Shown one piece after another: positions 33,973 to 42,184 of a stretch of DNA of 64,000 bases; position 1 is the stretch's first letter, and every line of letters starts with the position of its first letter. A model generated the notes under the pieces. The model was not told the origin of the DNA. It saw only the letters and a list, made by a program, of their open reading frames with translations, and ran no database searches. The position numbers and the translations under genes were made by a program. This DNA is from Bog-473 sp036489775. GTDB lineage: Bacteria; Actinomycetota; Acidimicrobiia; Acidimicrobiales; RAAP-2. Location: positions 1 through 64,000 of the forward strand of contig DASXFC010000041.1 in NCBI GenBank assembly GCA_036489775.1. The letters run 5' to 3'.

Positions 33973-34090
33973 CAGATCGCGGAGGATCTGGAGGGAGCGC
34001 AGGAAATGCAGCGGGAACCGATGCTGCGGACTGCTCGGAACGGGACGGCGGAATCCCGTTCCGAGCAGACCCAGTCCGATGGAGGACTGG
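33973..34090 (+). promoter_or_regulatory. Sortase 5' leader: chain of hairpins, last one holding the ribosome site
   Basis: Four hairpins in a row: CAGATC/GATCTG (33973-33990); GCAGC/GCTGC (34008-34027); a perfect 15-bp stem CTGCTCGGAACGGGA with an 8-base loop (34031-34068); and CCAGTCC/GGACTGG (34071-34090). The Shine-Dalgarno GGAGG (34081-34085) lies in the loop and 3' arm of the last hairpin, 9 bases before the ATG, so it can be partly masked. Translational control is inference; the 15-bp stem could also be an attenuator. Confidence 0.55.
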
Positions 34091-34094
34091 TCTG

Positions 34095-35237
34095 ATGAGG
34101 GCACGAGCCGCCACCCGGCGCAATGGGTGGACCGTCACCATCCTGGGAGCGTGCTTCTTCATGGTGGCTGCCTTCGCCGGCGCTTACGCCGTGGCCCACC
34201 AGTTGCACCAGGATCACGCCGCCCAGGTGTTGATCAAGAGCGAGCGGGAAGCGATCTCCAAGCAGAGCTCGACGGCGCAGATCGCCGGCATGAAGCAAGT
34301 GGGTGGTCGGCTCAATGGAGCGGACTGCCAGCTGACCGGGGTCAAGCTGGGCCAGCTCTCGGGCATCCTGTCCATCCCGTCCCTCAAGCTGAGCGCCCCG
34401 GTCGAAGAGGGCACCGATGACGCCGAATTGAACGTGGCGGTCGGGCACGACCCCTCCTCGGTGTGGCCCGGCCTCAACGGGGCCGCCGTCTTCCTGGCCC
34501 ACGACGTCAGCTACTTCGTGCACCTGAACAACCTGAAGCCGGGCGACATCATCACGTACCAGACGGCCTGCGGCACGGTGCAATATCGGGTGAGCGGGTC
34601 CCAGATCGTCCAAGCCGGCTCGCCGGTGGCCAACACCCCGGGGTCGCCCACCATGGTGCTCGACACCTGCTACCCACCCAACGCGCTGTTCTTCACCAGC
34701 CAGCGCTACCTGGTCCGGGCCACCGAGGTCACCGGCGTCACCAAGGGCTCGAGCCTCTCGAAGGGCCAGAAGCTGATCGCCACCAGTGCGTCCTACAGCT
34801 ACACCAGCCCGGCGCCGCAGGTCCTGGTCAACCAGGGTCTCACCCTCGACGACAACTACGCCCCCATGGGGACGATGGCGCTGGTCAACGACAGCAACGC
34901 CTTCGCCCAGTCGGCCGGACCGTTGACCCTCGAGGCGACCGCGCTGGAGGACTACTTCGGCGGCTGGCATGCCGGTTCCCAGGACCAGACTGCCTGGTGG
35001 AGTGCCCTGGCCCCTGGGGTGGCCATGCCACCCCAGTTGCAAGGGGCGAACGAGAGTCCCCATTACGACTCGGCCCTCAATGTGGAGATCGATTCGTCCG
35101 GAGGCAGCCCGACCCAGGTGGTGTTACGGACTACTGTGACGATCAGTGGAGGCGGCGCTCCAGGCACCTATTCCGAAACGGTGGTTCTCCCGGTGCACGG
35201 TTCGACCGTGACCATCGGGAGTTGGCAGTTCACATAG
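34095..35237 (+). CDS. Sortase family protein with long C-terminal extension
   Basis: A 380-residue membrane-anchored transpeptidase. Helix at residues 11-34 (WTVTILGACFFMVAAFAGAYAV) then a sortase fold: LSIPSLKLSAPVEEGT..., the catalytic His in VFLAHDVSYF (H136), the Cys in MVLDTCYPPN (C192, the TLxTC box) and the Arg in SQRYLVRA (R204). All three residues are present, so it should be active. The usual G-H-R around the His is A-H-D, so it is not a textbook class. About 155 residues after the fold (from residue 225) are extra and unknown, with a beta-rich look. It lies between two surface-protein genes; the upstream one has the candidate sorting signal. ATG 34095; ribosome site discussed in the leader. 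Confidence 0.85.
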   Translation: MRARAATRRNGWTVTILGACFFMVAAFAGAYAVAHQLHQDHAAQVLIKSEREAISKQSSTAQIAGMKQVGGRLNGADCQLTGVKLGQLSGILSIPSLKLSAPVEEGTDDAELNVAVGHDPSSVWPGLNGAAVFLAHDVSYFVHLNNLKPGDIITYQTACGTVQYRVSGSQIVQAGSPVANTPGSPTMVLDTCYPPNALFFTSQRYLVRATEVTGVTKGSSLSKGQKLIATSASYSYTSPAPQVLVNQGLTLDDNYAPMGTMALVNDSNAFAQSAGPLTLEATALEDYFGGWHAGSQDQTAWWSALAPGVAMPPQLQGANESPHYDSALNVEIDSSGGSPTQVVLRTTVTISGGGAPGTYSETVVLPVHGSTVTIGSWQFT

Positions 35238-35254
35238 GAGATTTTTGGAAAATA

Positions 35255-35290
35255 GGGCCATCCCGACCGTAAGGCGAGCTGGGGTGGCCC
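35255..35290 (+). promoter_or_regulatory. Hairpin in leader of the third surface-locus gene
   Basis: GGGCCATCCC (35255-35264) pairs with GGGGTGGCCC (35281-35290), ten pairs including one G-U, around a 16-base loop. It lies 18 bp after the sortase stop and 51 bp before the next ATG. It could be a terminator or leader element; no T-tract follows. Confidence 0.4.
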
Positions 35291-35341
35291 GTTTCACCTA
35301 CCGAGGACCGGGTGCCGGGGATTCGGAGGAGGAAAAGGGAT

Positions 35342-36556
35342 ATGAGCTTCGACGAGATGTACGACGAGATGCTGCACGACGAGTTCCGTACGAGCTCGGT
35401 CAAGGCAGTTTCGGAGCGGCCGGCCAAGGGCCTGGCCCGCTACCGCACCGCCGCGCTGGTCAGCGCCGGTGGACTCGCTGCCGCCACGGCCGGCGCCTTC
35501 CTGGGTGGTCTGGGCGGCTACTTCACGGTGTCGCCGGCTTCGGGTTCTCCCATCAGCTCCTCGAGCGAGCAGGTGCCCCTGAGCGCCTCGGCCGACGCCG
35601 CCTTCCAGGTCCAGCAGGCCATGACGCCGGCCGCCAAGGCCGCCGTCGAGGCCGCGAAGACGGTCACCGATTCGACCAGCTCGCTCAGCTCGGTCACTGG
35701 GGTCGCCACGGCGCTCAGCCCGGTGCTGTCCACCCTGCCTTTGGTGTCCTCACTGCCCACGGTGATCACCTCGACCACCCCGGCGCTTTCCACGGCGGGT
35801 TCCACCTCGACTGACACCGGTGATGGCACGGCTACGACCGGTACCCAAGGCGCGGTGACTTCGCCCACGCAGATGCTGACCACCAGCCTGACCGACATCT
35901 TGGGCAACCTCACCAGCGCTCTCGGGTCGATCCTCACATTGCCCAGTGACCCCTCGGCCGGCCTCGAAGGCATCGTGACGCCGCTGACCGGGATCGTCAG
36001 CGACGTGACCGGTACCCTCAGCGACCTGAGCAGCCTGTTGCCGCTCTCCAGCCTGTCCTCGCTGCCCGGCGTCAGCGCCGGCGCCCCGAACTTGAGCGAC
36101 TCGGCCGACGCCCCGGCCGCCAGCAATCCGCTGGCCGCCCTCACGAACACCGTGGCCAGCACCCTGAAGAAGTCAGCCCCGAGCACGGTGGCCACGGCCC
36201 TGGTGCCGGTGCTCAACAGCGTGGCCGCGGCGGCCGGCGGTTCGACCGGCTCGGGCCTACCCGTGCTGCCCTCGTTGCCGCTCCCCTCGATCACCAGCGC
36301 GGGCACGATCGTCCCCAGCCTTCCGGTCACCACCGGGTCGGGCACGCTGCCCAAGCTGCCGGTCATCACGCTTCCGGTGGTAGGCGCAGTGACGGTCCCG
36401 GTCCCCACCGTCTCCAACAGCAGCACCAGCGGTACCTGCCTGGCTGTTCCGGTGCCGACCCTGCCCCTCAAGCTGGGCACCGTGTCGGTGCTGGGTGTCT
36501 CGGTCGGGGTCAGCACCAGCGGCTCATCGAGCGACGCCACCGTCTGCGCCGGCTGA
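35342..36556 (+). CDS. Membrane-anchored Ser/Thr/Leu-rich low-complexity surface protein
   Basis: A 404-residue protein of unknown function. ATG 35342 has an excellent ribosome site GGAGGAGG (35325-35332). Residues 1-37 are charged (MSFDEMYDEMLHDEFRT..), residues 38-62 form one hydrophobic Ala/Gly helix, and the rest is predicted extracellular: Ser/Thr/Val/Leu/Pro-rich, with phrases such as LSSLLPLSSLSSLPG and LPVLPSLPLP, and just two cysteines near the end (C in SGTCLAVP and ATVCAG). Composition resembles the first gene of the locus. It has no sorting signal. The methyltransferase gene overlaps its last 62 bp in another frame. Confidence 0.7.
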   Translation: MSFDEMYDEMLHDEFRTSSVKAVSERPAKGLARYRTAALVSAGGLAAATAGAFLGGLGGYFTVSPASGSPISSSSEQVPLSASADAAFQVQQAMTPAAKAAVEAAKTVTDSTSSLSSVTGVATALSPVLSTLPLVSSLPTVITSTTPALSTAGSTSTDTGDGTATTGTQGAVTSPTQMLTTSLTDILGNLTSALGSILTLPSDPSAGLEGIVTPLTGIVSDVTGTLSDLSSLLPLSSLSSLPGVSAGAPNLSDSADAPAASNPLAALTNTVASTLKKSAPSTVATALVPVLNSVAAAAGGSTGSGLPVLPSLPLPSITSAGTIVPSLPVTTGSGTLPKLPVITLPVVGAVTVPVPTVSNSSTSGTCLAVPVPTLPLKLGTVSVLGVSVGVSTSGSSSDATVCAG

Positions 36557-37334
36557 ACCGGCGCCCGAGCGGCTCGGCATTGCCGGGTTTGCCTCGGCGT
36601 CCGATGTCTATGAGCGTGGTCGTCCTGACTACCCCACTGCCTTCGTCAACGAACTCGCCGCGCACTGGGCTCTTCGGCCCGGCGCCTGGACGGTCGACCT
36701 GGCGGCTGGGACGGGCAAGCTCGCTCGCCAGCTGAGCCGGGCGGGCGCACGCGTCATCGCCGTCGAACCCTCTGCTGCCATGCGGACCCAATGCGTGCTG
36801 TCGTCGACCGGAGTGGCCGTGGTCGGTGGATCGGCTGAAGCCATCCCCTTGCGCCAGGCCTGCGCCGACCTGATCACGGTGGCGCAGGCCTTCCACTGGT
36901 TCGACCCACCCCGGGCCCTGCACGAAGCGGCTCGGGTGCTTCGACCTGGAGGCACTCTGGCCCTGGTGTGGAACGAACGCGACACCACAGTGGACTGGAT
37001 GGCGACGCTCGAGCGCATCCTGCATGGCGTGGGGCGATCGGCGCAGCGGCCCGGCGACATCGTGGCCGCCGACTTCGACGGCGACCGTCATTTCGGCCCG
37101 TTCACCCGGTTCCAGGTTGGGCACCAGGTCGAGATGACGCCCGTACAGGTGGGCGATCTGGTGGCCTCGAGGAGCTATGTCCGGGTGTTGGGCGAGCCGG
37201 AGCGGCGGGCCGTCCTGGCCGAGGTGGCGGCGCTGGTCGAACCGCTCGGAGCGACCGTGCGCTTTCCGTACGTGACGCGCGCCTACTGTGCCAAGGCGCT
37301 GCCCGACGGGTGCGGCTGCGGCAAGGAGGGCTGA
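36495..37334 (+). CDS. Class I SAM-dependent methyltransferase
   Basis: A methyltransferase of the small-molecule (UbiE/type 11) group: VYERGRPDYP, motif I VDLAAGTGKLARQL, motif II AQAFHWFD, motif III VLRPGGTLALVWNERD. The last residues GCGCGKEG form a Cys-rich tail. With GTG 36495 the product has 279 residues but overlaps the preceding gene by 62 bp; no ATG or GTG lies between 36556 and the conserved domain, so a later TTG/CTG start or the overlap must be accepted. Substrate unknown. Followed 3 bp later by an EthD gene with its own ribosome site. Confidence 0.82.
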   Translation: MSRSGSAPAAHRATPPSAPAEPAPERLGIAGFASASDVYERGRPDYPTAFVNELAAHWALRPGAWTVDLAAGTGKLARQLSRAGARVIAVEPSAAMRTQCVLSSTGVAVVGGSAEAIPLRQACADLITVAQAFHWFDPPRALHEAARVLRPGGTLALVWNERDTTVDWMATLERILHGVGRSAQRPGDIVAADFDGDRHFGPFTRFQVGHQVEMTPVQVGDLVASRSYVRVLGEPERRAVLAEVAALVEPLGATVRFPYVTRAYCAKALPDGCGCGKEG

Positions 37335-37337
37335 GCC

Positions 37338-37703
37338 ATGGTCAGGTTGACGTGCATGCTGCGACGCAAGGAGGGGATGACCCCGGCCGAGTTCCACGAG
37401 CACTGGCGCTCGGTGCACGGCCCCCTCATCGCCCAGAGCCTGAGCGGCCGCCATGTCCTGCGTTACGAGCAACACCCCCGACCACTCGAGGCGTACGACG
37501 GGGAGGACGACGCGGGCTTCGACGGGGTCACGGTGCAGTGGTTCGAGAGCATGGACGCCTACCGGGCCCACATGGCCGAGCCCGATTTCGGTGACATCTG
37601 GAACGACATCGAGCGCTTCTTGGACACCGGCCAGCTCCACTTCATCCTGACCGAGCACCCGCGCCTGATCATGGGCGACCAGGAGCCCTTCCCGCTGGCT
37701 TGA
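37338..37703 (+). CDS. EthD-domain protein
   Basis: A 121-residue ferredoxin-like (dimeric alpha-beta barrel) protein. The EthD signature is clear: RLTCMLRRKEGMTPAEFHEHWRSVHGPL, with a later FxxMDAYRAHMAEPDF segment. EthD was named from ether degradation; most members have no known activity, some are cyclases or monooxygenase-like. AAGGAGG at 37323-37329 precedes ATG 37338. Convergent, without gap, with the CYTH-CHAD gene. Confidence 0.88.
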   Translation: MVRLTCMLRRKEGMTPAEFHEHWRSVHGPLIAQSLSGRHVLRYEQHPRPLEAYDGEDDAGFDGVTVQWFESMDAYRAHMAEPDFGDIWNDIERFLDTGQLHFILTEHPRLIMGDQEPFPLA

Positions 37704-39488
37704 TCAGGCGGGTCCGAACGGCACGACCGGAGCGGGCGGCGCCTCGGGTCTGGCGTCGGCTTCGGCCGGCGCCGGCGAGGGGAGCGACGCCGGGGCGAGT
37801 TCGGGCCGCGGTGGCGGGACCGAGCGCAGCACCCGGCGCACCGGCGGCTGGGTCGCCACCGCTTCGGTGCGGCCGTCGTCCATCAGCGAGGCCAACTCCT
37901 GCCAGGCCTTGCCACTGGCCTTGGCCACCTCGTGGGGCAGCGCCGCCAGCAACTGATCCATCTCGCGGCGGTGCTGCTGAGCCACCACGCCCATGACGAA
38001 GATGGTGGCTGGGGCCAGGTCGGGCTGGCTGGTGGCCAGGGTGGCCAGCCGCCCGGCCGCCACCTCGTTGTCCTGGAGCAGGCCCAGTTGGTCCTGCAAG
38101 GCGGCGAGCCGACGGACATAGCGAGACGTCTTGCCGCCGTAGAGTTCGGCGCTGAACTCCAGCGAGTAGCGCAGCCGCTTGCAGCGAATGCGCAGGCGAT
38201 GAAAGTCCGGGGCCTGGCCGGACTTCTTGGCCCGCTTGGCTGCCTTCATCACGGCATCGTGGCGAGCCACCACCAGTTCGGGGACGCCGATCACCGCGGG
38301 CAGCCGGGTGGCGCTGGCGCGCCGGGCCGGACCCTGCTGGACCATGGCGGCCAGGCCTCGGACCAGACGGTCCCAGCGGGGGGAGTCCAGCGCGGCCAGC
38401 ATGGCGGCCCGGGCGATCTCGCGCTCTCGATCCAGCAGCGCGTCGAGCGCGGCCAGCGGATGCTGGTCACTCGGCGCGCCCAGGGGACCGCTCCAGCCTT
38501 CGACCGCCGCTGCCATCTCCTCCTGGGCCTCCTGCTGCACGTCGAGGTCGCGCACGTCACCGAGGACGCGGGCGACCCAGCCCAGCTCGTCCCGGAAGGC
38601 GTGGGTGCGGACCGGGAGCACGTCGACAAAAAGATCGAGGGCGGCCCGGAGGCGACGGGTGGCGACCCGCATGTCATGGAGCTCCTCAGGGTCCTCGCCC
38701 AGACGGGTCCCCGGTTCCTTCTGGCGCAGGACAGCCAGCTGACGCCGCACCACGGCGTAGGCCAGGTCGCCCATCGACGATCCGGGCGCCACCTCGGTGG
38801 CGCCGAGGTCGGGTGGGCCGGGCACGGTGGCCCCGGTGGCCAACAGGCCGGCTTCGAACTTGGACAGGCTGGCCGGTTGGAGACCGCAGGCCGTGCGCAG
38901 TTGCCACACGATGGGCTCGAGGGCCTCGACCCACTCGGGGAGCACCTCGACCTCGACCCGCCGCAGCTGCATCGGGCGCTGGCCTTGCCCCACCATGATC
39001 AGGGTGTCGTCCAGCGCGATCTCGGCCGCGTCGACCCCACCTACTCGCAAGGAGAACGGCCGGCGCCGGGTGCGGACCTGGAGGATCTCGAGCAGCTTGC
39101 GCCGACCTGCGATGGCGTGCACCCGCCGCCCGACCGGACCCTCGAGTCCCAGGTGGGCGATGCCGGCATCGGGGAGGGTCTCGGTGACCTCGAGGCGCTG
39201 ACGCAAACCACTCTGCTCAGCCGGCCGGGTGGCCTTGAGGGTGGCTTCGTCCTGACGGCCCCGCTTGCGGGTCCGGAGCACGAACCCGGCACCGGCAATG
39301 CGCCAATCGTCGGTGTCGAGATAGACGTCAACCAGTCGCCGCGGGGGCTTGGCCAATGCCGTGATGGTGCGGGACGGGTCTTCCTCGAGCGACAGCGAGG
39401 GCAAGGTCGACAACCAACGCTCGACTGGACGCAGGTCGAGGGCATCGAACTGCCACTCAATTTCGACCAGCTCCGAGGCCTCGGCCAT
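37704..39488 (-). CDS. CYTH and CHAD domain protein
   Basis: A 594-residue two-domain protein. Residues 1-200 are a CYTH (triphosphate tunnel) domain; residues 245-520 are a CHAD domain, a helical bundle with conserved His/Arg/Lys pairs (ELHDMRVATRRLRAALD and FHRLRIRCKRLRYSLE) that binds polyphosphate. A Pro/Ala-rich tail follows. CYTH-CHAD proteins act in polyphosphate or triphosphate metabolism. The N-terminal ExExK signature of CYTH reads E-I-E-W-Q here, so the metal/phosphate-site Lys is replaced by Gln; activity of this domain is doubtful. ATG 39488. Confidence 0.9.
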   Translation of the reverse strand: MAEASELVEIEWQFDALDLRPVERWLSTLPSLSLEEDPSRTITALAKPPRRLVDVYLDTDDWRIAGAGFVLRTRKRGRQDEATLKATRPAEQSGLRQRLEVTETLPDAGIAHLGLEGPVGRRVHAIAGRRKLLEILQVRTRRRPFSLRVGGVDAAEIALDDTLIMVGQGQRPMQLRRVEVEVLPEWVEALEPIVWQLRTACGLQPASLSKFEAGLLATGATVPGPPDLGATEVAPGSSMGDLAYAVVRRQLAVLRQKEPGTRLGEDPEELHDMRVATRRLRAALDLFVDVLPVRTHAFRDELGWVARVLGDVRDLDVQQEAQEEMAAAVEGWSGPLGAPSDQHPLAALDALLDREREIARAAMLAALDSPRWDRLVRGLAAMVQQGPARRASATRLPAVIGVPELVVARHDAVMKAAKRAKKSGQAPDFHRLRIRCKRLRYSLEFSAELYGGKTSRYVRRLAALQDQLGLLQDNEVAAGRLATLATSQPDLAPATIFVMGVVAQQHRREMDQLLAALPHEVAKASGKAWQELASLMDDGRTEAVATQPPVRRVLRSVPPPRPELAPASLPSPAPAEADARPEAPPAPVVPFGPA

Positions 39489-39597
39489 TTGTCCAGGCTA
39501 CAAGGTGTCTCCCAGGTGATTCTGGGGCAGGTCATTGCCACGGTTCCGCCGGAGCCCGACGGTAGTGTGCCTAGAGGTGAGTCGGCGCGTCGCAGTC

Positions 39598-40029
39598 ATG
39601 GAAGATCCAACAGCAAACGAGGTAGTGCAGGCCGCAGGTGGCCTGATCGTCCGCCGTCGCGGCGACGCGCTGGAGATCGTGCTGGTGCATCGCCCGGTCC
39701 ATCAGGACTGGTCCTTCCCCAAGGGCAAGCTCGAGATGGGTGAGACCTTCGAGCAGGCGGCCCAGCGCGAGGTGGAGGAGGAGACCGGGCTGTGTTGCCG
39801 CCTGGTCCGGTTCCTCGGGCACACCGAATACATCGACCGCAAGGGTCGACCCAAGGCCGTGGCCTACTGGGTCATGGAAGCGACCAGCGGCCAGTTCAGG
39901 CCGAACGAGGAAGTCGACGAGATCCGCTGGCTGGCGCTGACCGAGGCGGCCGGCCTGCTTTCCTACGAGCGGGATCGGGATCTGCTCGATGTGCTGAGTG
40001 CCTCTGACCAGGGAGAACGCGTCGTCTAA
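39598..40029 (+). CDS. Nudix hydrolase (MutT-like)
   Basis: A 143-residue Nudix protein: AAGGLIVRRRGD, WSFPKGKLEMGETFEQAAQREVEEETGL (complete Nudix box), then YIDRKGRPKAVAYWVMEA. The W-x-F/L-P-K-G-K form is common to diadenosine-polyphosphate hydrolases and actinobacterial MutT1-type enzymes, so it may clean up nucleotides such as 8-oxo-dGTP or Ap4A. It lacks the histidine-phosphatase domain found fused in MutT1. Start ATG 39598; GTG 39577 is possible. Divergent from the CYTH-CHAD gene, and both handle phosphate anhydrides. Confidence 0.85.
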   Translation: MEDPTANEVVQAAGGLIVRRRGDALEIVLVHRPVHQDWSFPKGKLEMGETFEQAAQREVEEETGLCCRLVRFLGHTEYIDRKGRPKAVAYWVMEATSGQFRPNEEVDEIRWLALTEAAGLLSYERDRDLLDVLSASDQGERVV

Positions 40030-40033
40030 GTTT

Positions 40034-40051
40034 TTCCGAACTTTTTCGGAA
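40034..40051 (+). terminator. Small hairpin after the Nudix gene
   Basis: TTCCGAA-CTTT-TTCGGAA lies 4 bp after the Nudix stop in a locally AT-rich patch with short T runs. A weak intrinsic terminator is possible; there is no clear T-tract after the stem. Confidence 0.4.
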
Positions 40052-40118
40052 TTCCGTGTTTGGGGCCGCCGGCTTGCGGGCATTACGTCCGGCAGCGATC
40101 CACCGCCTGATCGCAAAT

Positions 40119-40210
40119 TGCCGGCGTGCGTGCCCCAGCCGAGGTCCGGGATCCCATCGCCAAGGGACTCGAGACACGATTGACGTCAATCGGCTGGGGC
40201 ACCGCCGGCA
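40119..40210. repeat. Long inverted repeat enclosing a palindrome, upstream of serine hydrolase
   Basis: Part of the 198-bp gap 40030-40227. TGCCCCAGCCGA (40131-40142) and TCGGCTGGGGCA (40190-40201) are perfect inverted copies, extended by outer TGCCGGC/GCCGGCA (40119-40125 and 40204-40210). A 47-base loop lies between. It ends 17 bp before the next start. A large stem of this type is either a terminator-like structure or a remnant of a mobile palindrome. Confidence 0.55.
40177..40192. promoter_or_regulatory. 16-bp perfect palindrome, candidate operator
   Basis: CGATTGACGTCAATCG is a perfect palindrome 35 bp upstream of the GTG of the serine hydrolase. It shares its right edge with the larger inverted repeat. 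A regulator site is inferred; no adjacent regulator gene exists. Confidence 0.45.
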
Positions 40211-40227
40211 CTATCTAATTTCTGACC

Positions 40228-41373
40228 GTGACTCCTACGCCGGTCGGTGACTGCGATCCCCGCTTCGAAGCGGTGCGCGCCGCCTTCAGCGAGAACTTCA
40301 TCAGCCGTGGTGAGCTCGGGGCCAGCGTCTGCCTCACGCTCGGGGGACGGACCGTGGTGGATCTGTGGGGTGGCTGGCAGGGCGCCGAGCAGCGACGACC
40401 GTGGCAGGCCGACACCTTGGTCAACGTGTTCTCGGTGGGCAAGGCGGTGGCCGCCACATGCGTCGCCAGACTGGTCGGGCAGGGGCGGCTGGCCTACGAC
40501 CAGCCGGTGGCTCAGGTGTGGCCCGAGTTCGCACAAAGCGGCAAGGCGGCGATCACCGTGCGCCAACTGCTGAGCCACCAGGCCGGGTTGCCGGCGCTGC
40601 GGCCGCCGATGGCGCCCGGATCGGTTTTCGAGTGGTCGCGCCTGTGCACGGCCCTGGCCGAACAAGCACCGTGGTGGCCACCCGGCACGGCGCACGGCTA
40701 CCACGTCAACACCTTCGGCTTCCTGGTGGGCGAGCTGGTGCGCCGGGTCACCGGTACGACGCTCGGCACGATGGTGCAGCGCGAGATCGCCGGACCGCTC
40801 GGAGCCGACCTCTTCATCGGGGTGCCCGACCGGGAGCTCGGACGGGTGGCCGACTTCGTCGGGCACAGCGAGCTGCCCGAGGTCGACCGGTCCCTCCTGT
40901 CCGACGGCCAGCTGATGGAGCTCAACGCCTACTTCAACCCGCCCGAGTTCTCGGGGTCCGGCGTGGTGAACACGCGACGGTGGCGCCAGGCTGAGTTGGC
41001 GTCGACCAACGGTCACGCCAGTGCCCGTGGCATCGCCCGCTTCTACGACGCGCTGGTGAGGGGAGGCCGGCTGGACGGGACCCTGGTGGTCGACGCCGGC
41101 GCGCTGAGGGAAGCCCGCCAGGAACAGGTCTACGGCGAGGACCGGGTGCTCCACCGCAGCTCGCGCTTCGGCCTCGGCTTCCAGCTGACCCAGCCCGAGC
41201 GGCCGCTCGGGCCGAACGACGGGGCCTACGGGCACTTCGGCGCCGGTGGATCGCTTGGCTTCTGCGACCCCGACGCCGGGCTGGCCTTCGGTTACGCCAT
41301 GAACTCCATGGGCCCCCGGTGGCAGAACCCGCGGAACAAGGCCCTGATCGAGGCCTGCTACCAGTGTCTATGA
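40228..41373 (+). CDS. Serine hydrolase, beta-lactamase/EstB family
   Basis: A 381-residue class C beta-lactamase-fold hydrolase. S69-V-G-K72 is the SxxK motif after TLVNVF, YHVN is the YxN motif, and GHFGAGG stands for the third (HxG) motif. Such proteins without signal peptide are usually carboxylesterases or DD-peptidase relatives, not antibiotic resistance enzymes. The start GTG 40228 follows the inverted repeat. The enoyl-CoA hydratase gene begins 15 bp after its stop; co-transcription and a role in fatty-acyl or ester metabolism are plausible. Confidence 0.87.
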   Translation: MTPTPVGDCDPRFEAVRAAFSENFISRGELGASVCLTLGGRTVVDLWGGWQGAEQRRPWQADTLVNVFSVGKAVAATCVARLVGQGRLAYDQPVAQVWPEFAQSGKAAITVRQLLSHQAGLPALRPPMAPGSVFEWSRLCTALAEQAPWWPPGTAHGYHVNTFGFLVGELVRRVTGTTLGTMVQREIAGPLGADLFIGVPDRELGRVADFVGHSELPEVDRSLLSDGQLMELNAYFNPPEFSGSGVVNTRRWRQAELASTNGHASARGIARFYDALVRGGRLDGTLVVDAGALREARQEQVYGEDRVLHRSSRFGLGFQLTQPERPLGPNDGAYGHFGAGGSLGFCDPDAGLAFGYAMNSMGPRWQNPRNKALIEACYQCL

Positions 41374-41388
41374 AAAGGTGGTGACGTG

Positions 41389-42171
41389 ATGGCAGAGGGC
41401 AGCGAGCCCGTCCTGGTGGTCGAGCAACGGGGTCAGGTCCAGATCCTCCGGCTCAACCGGCCCGAGGCGCGCAACTCGTTGAACCCCGCACTGATCGGGG
41501 CGCTGGGCCGGGCCCTGGAGGCGGCTGAAGCCGACGCCCACACCCGGGCCGCCGTGCTGACCGCCACCGGCGACCGCGCCTTCTGCGCCGGGATGGACTT
41601 GCGGGCCTTCGCCGAGGGTGACCGCTCCGGCGGCGATCCGGGCGGCCTGGCCGGCTTCCTCCGTTTCACCCGGGGCGAGATCGGTTTGCCGGTCATCGGC
41701 GCCGCCCAGGCCACCGCGGTGGCCGGCGGCTTCGAGCTCCTGCTCGGCTGCGATCTCGTGGTGGCGGCGGAGACAGCGTCCTTCGGCCTGCCCGAGGTCA
41801 AGCGCGGTCTCTTCGCCGCCGGCGGCGGGGTGTTCGTGAGCACACGCATCCCGCTGGCCGTGGCCCTCGAGTTCACCCTCACCGGCGATCTCATCGATGC
41901 GCCGCGGGCAGCCGCGCTGGGGCTGATCAACCAGGTGGTGCCGGCCGAGCAGGTGGTGGAGCGCGCCCTCGAGCTGGCCGAGCGCATCGCCGCCAACGGC
42001 CCTCTGGCCGTCAAGGTGACGCGGGAAATCGTGCGGACGGCCTCGACCGATCTCGAGGGGGCCCGGGCGCTGGCCGCGGAGTGGCAGCCCAAGGTGTTTG
42101 GCAGCGACGACGCCAAGGAGGGCGCCACCGCTTTCATCGAGAAGCGCGACCCGGTCTGGGCCGGCCACTAG
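41389..42171 (+). CDS. Enoyl-CoA hydratase/isomerase family protein
   Basis: A 260-residue crotonase. Family blocks are RLNRPEARNSLNPALI, GDRAFCAGMDLRAF (oxyanion region with the Gly-Met-Asp), AAQATAVAGGFELLLGCDLVVAAE and FGLPEVKRGLFAAGGG. The Glu of the second catalytic position is seen in LPEVKRG. Crotonases hydrate or isomerise acyl-CoA; the substrate is unknown. ATG 41389 (GTG 41386 is adjacent). Convergent with the thioesterase-SDR genes. Confidence 0.9.
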   Translation: MAEGSEPVLVVEQRGQVQILRLNRPEARNSLNPALIGALGRALEAAEADAHTRAAVLTATGDRAFCAGMDLRAFAEGDRSGGDPGGLAGFLRFTRGEIGLPVIGAAQATAVAGGFELLLGCDLVVAAETASFGLPEVKRGLFAAGGGVFVSTRIPLAVALEFTLTGDLIDAPRAAALGLINQVVPAEQVVERALELAERIAANGPLAVKVTREIVRTASTDLEGARALAAEWQPKVFGSDDAKEGATAFIEKRDPVWAGH

Positions 42172-42184
42172 GAAGCCGGCGCGC

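Noticed and set aside
37932..39743. 603-codon open frame opposite the CYTH-CHAD gene
   Set aside because: No domain-like pattern, and it lies fully antisense to a well-supported gene.
40177..40192. TGACGTCA as a cAMP-response-like site
   Set aside because: That is a eukaryotic bZIP element; here it is only the centre of a longer bacterial palindrome.
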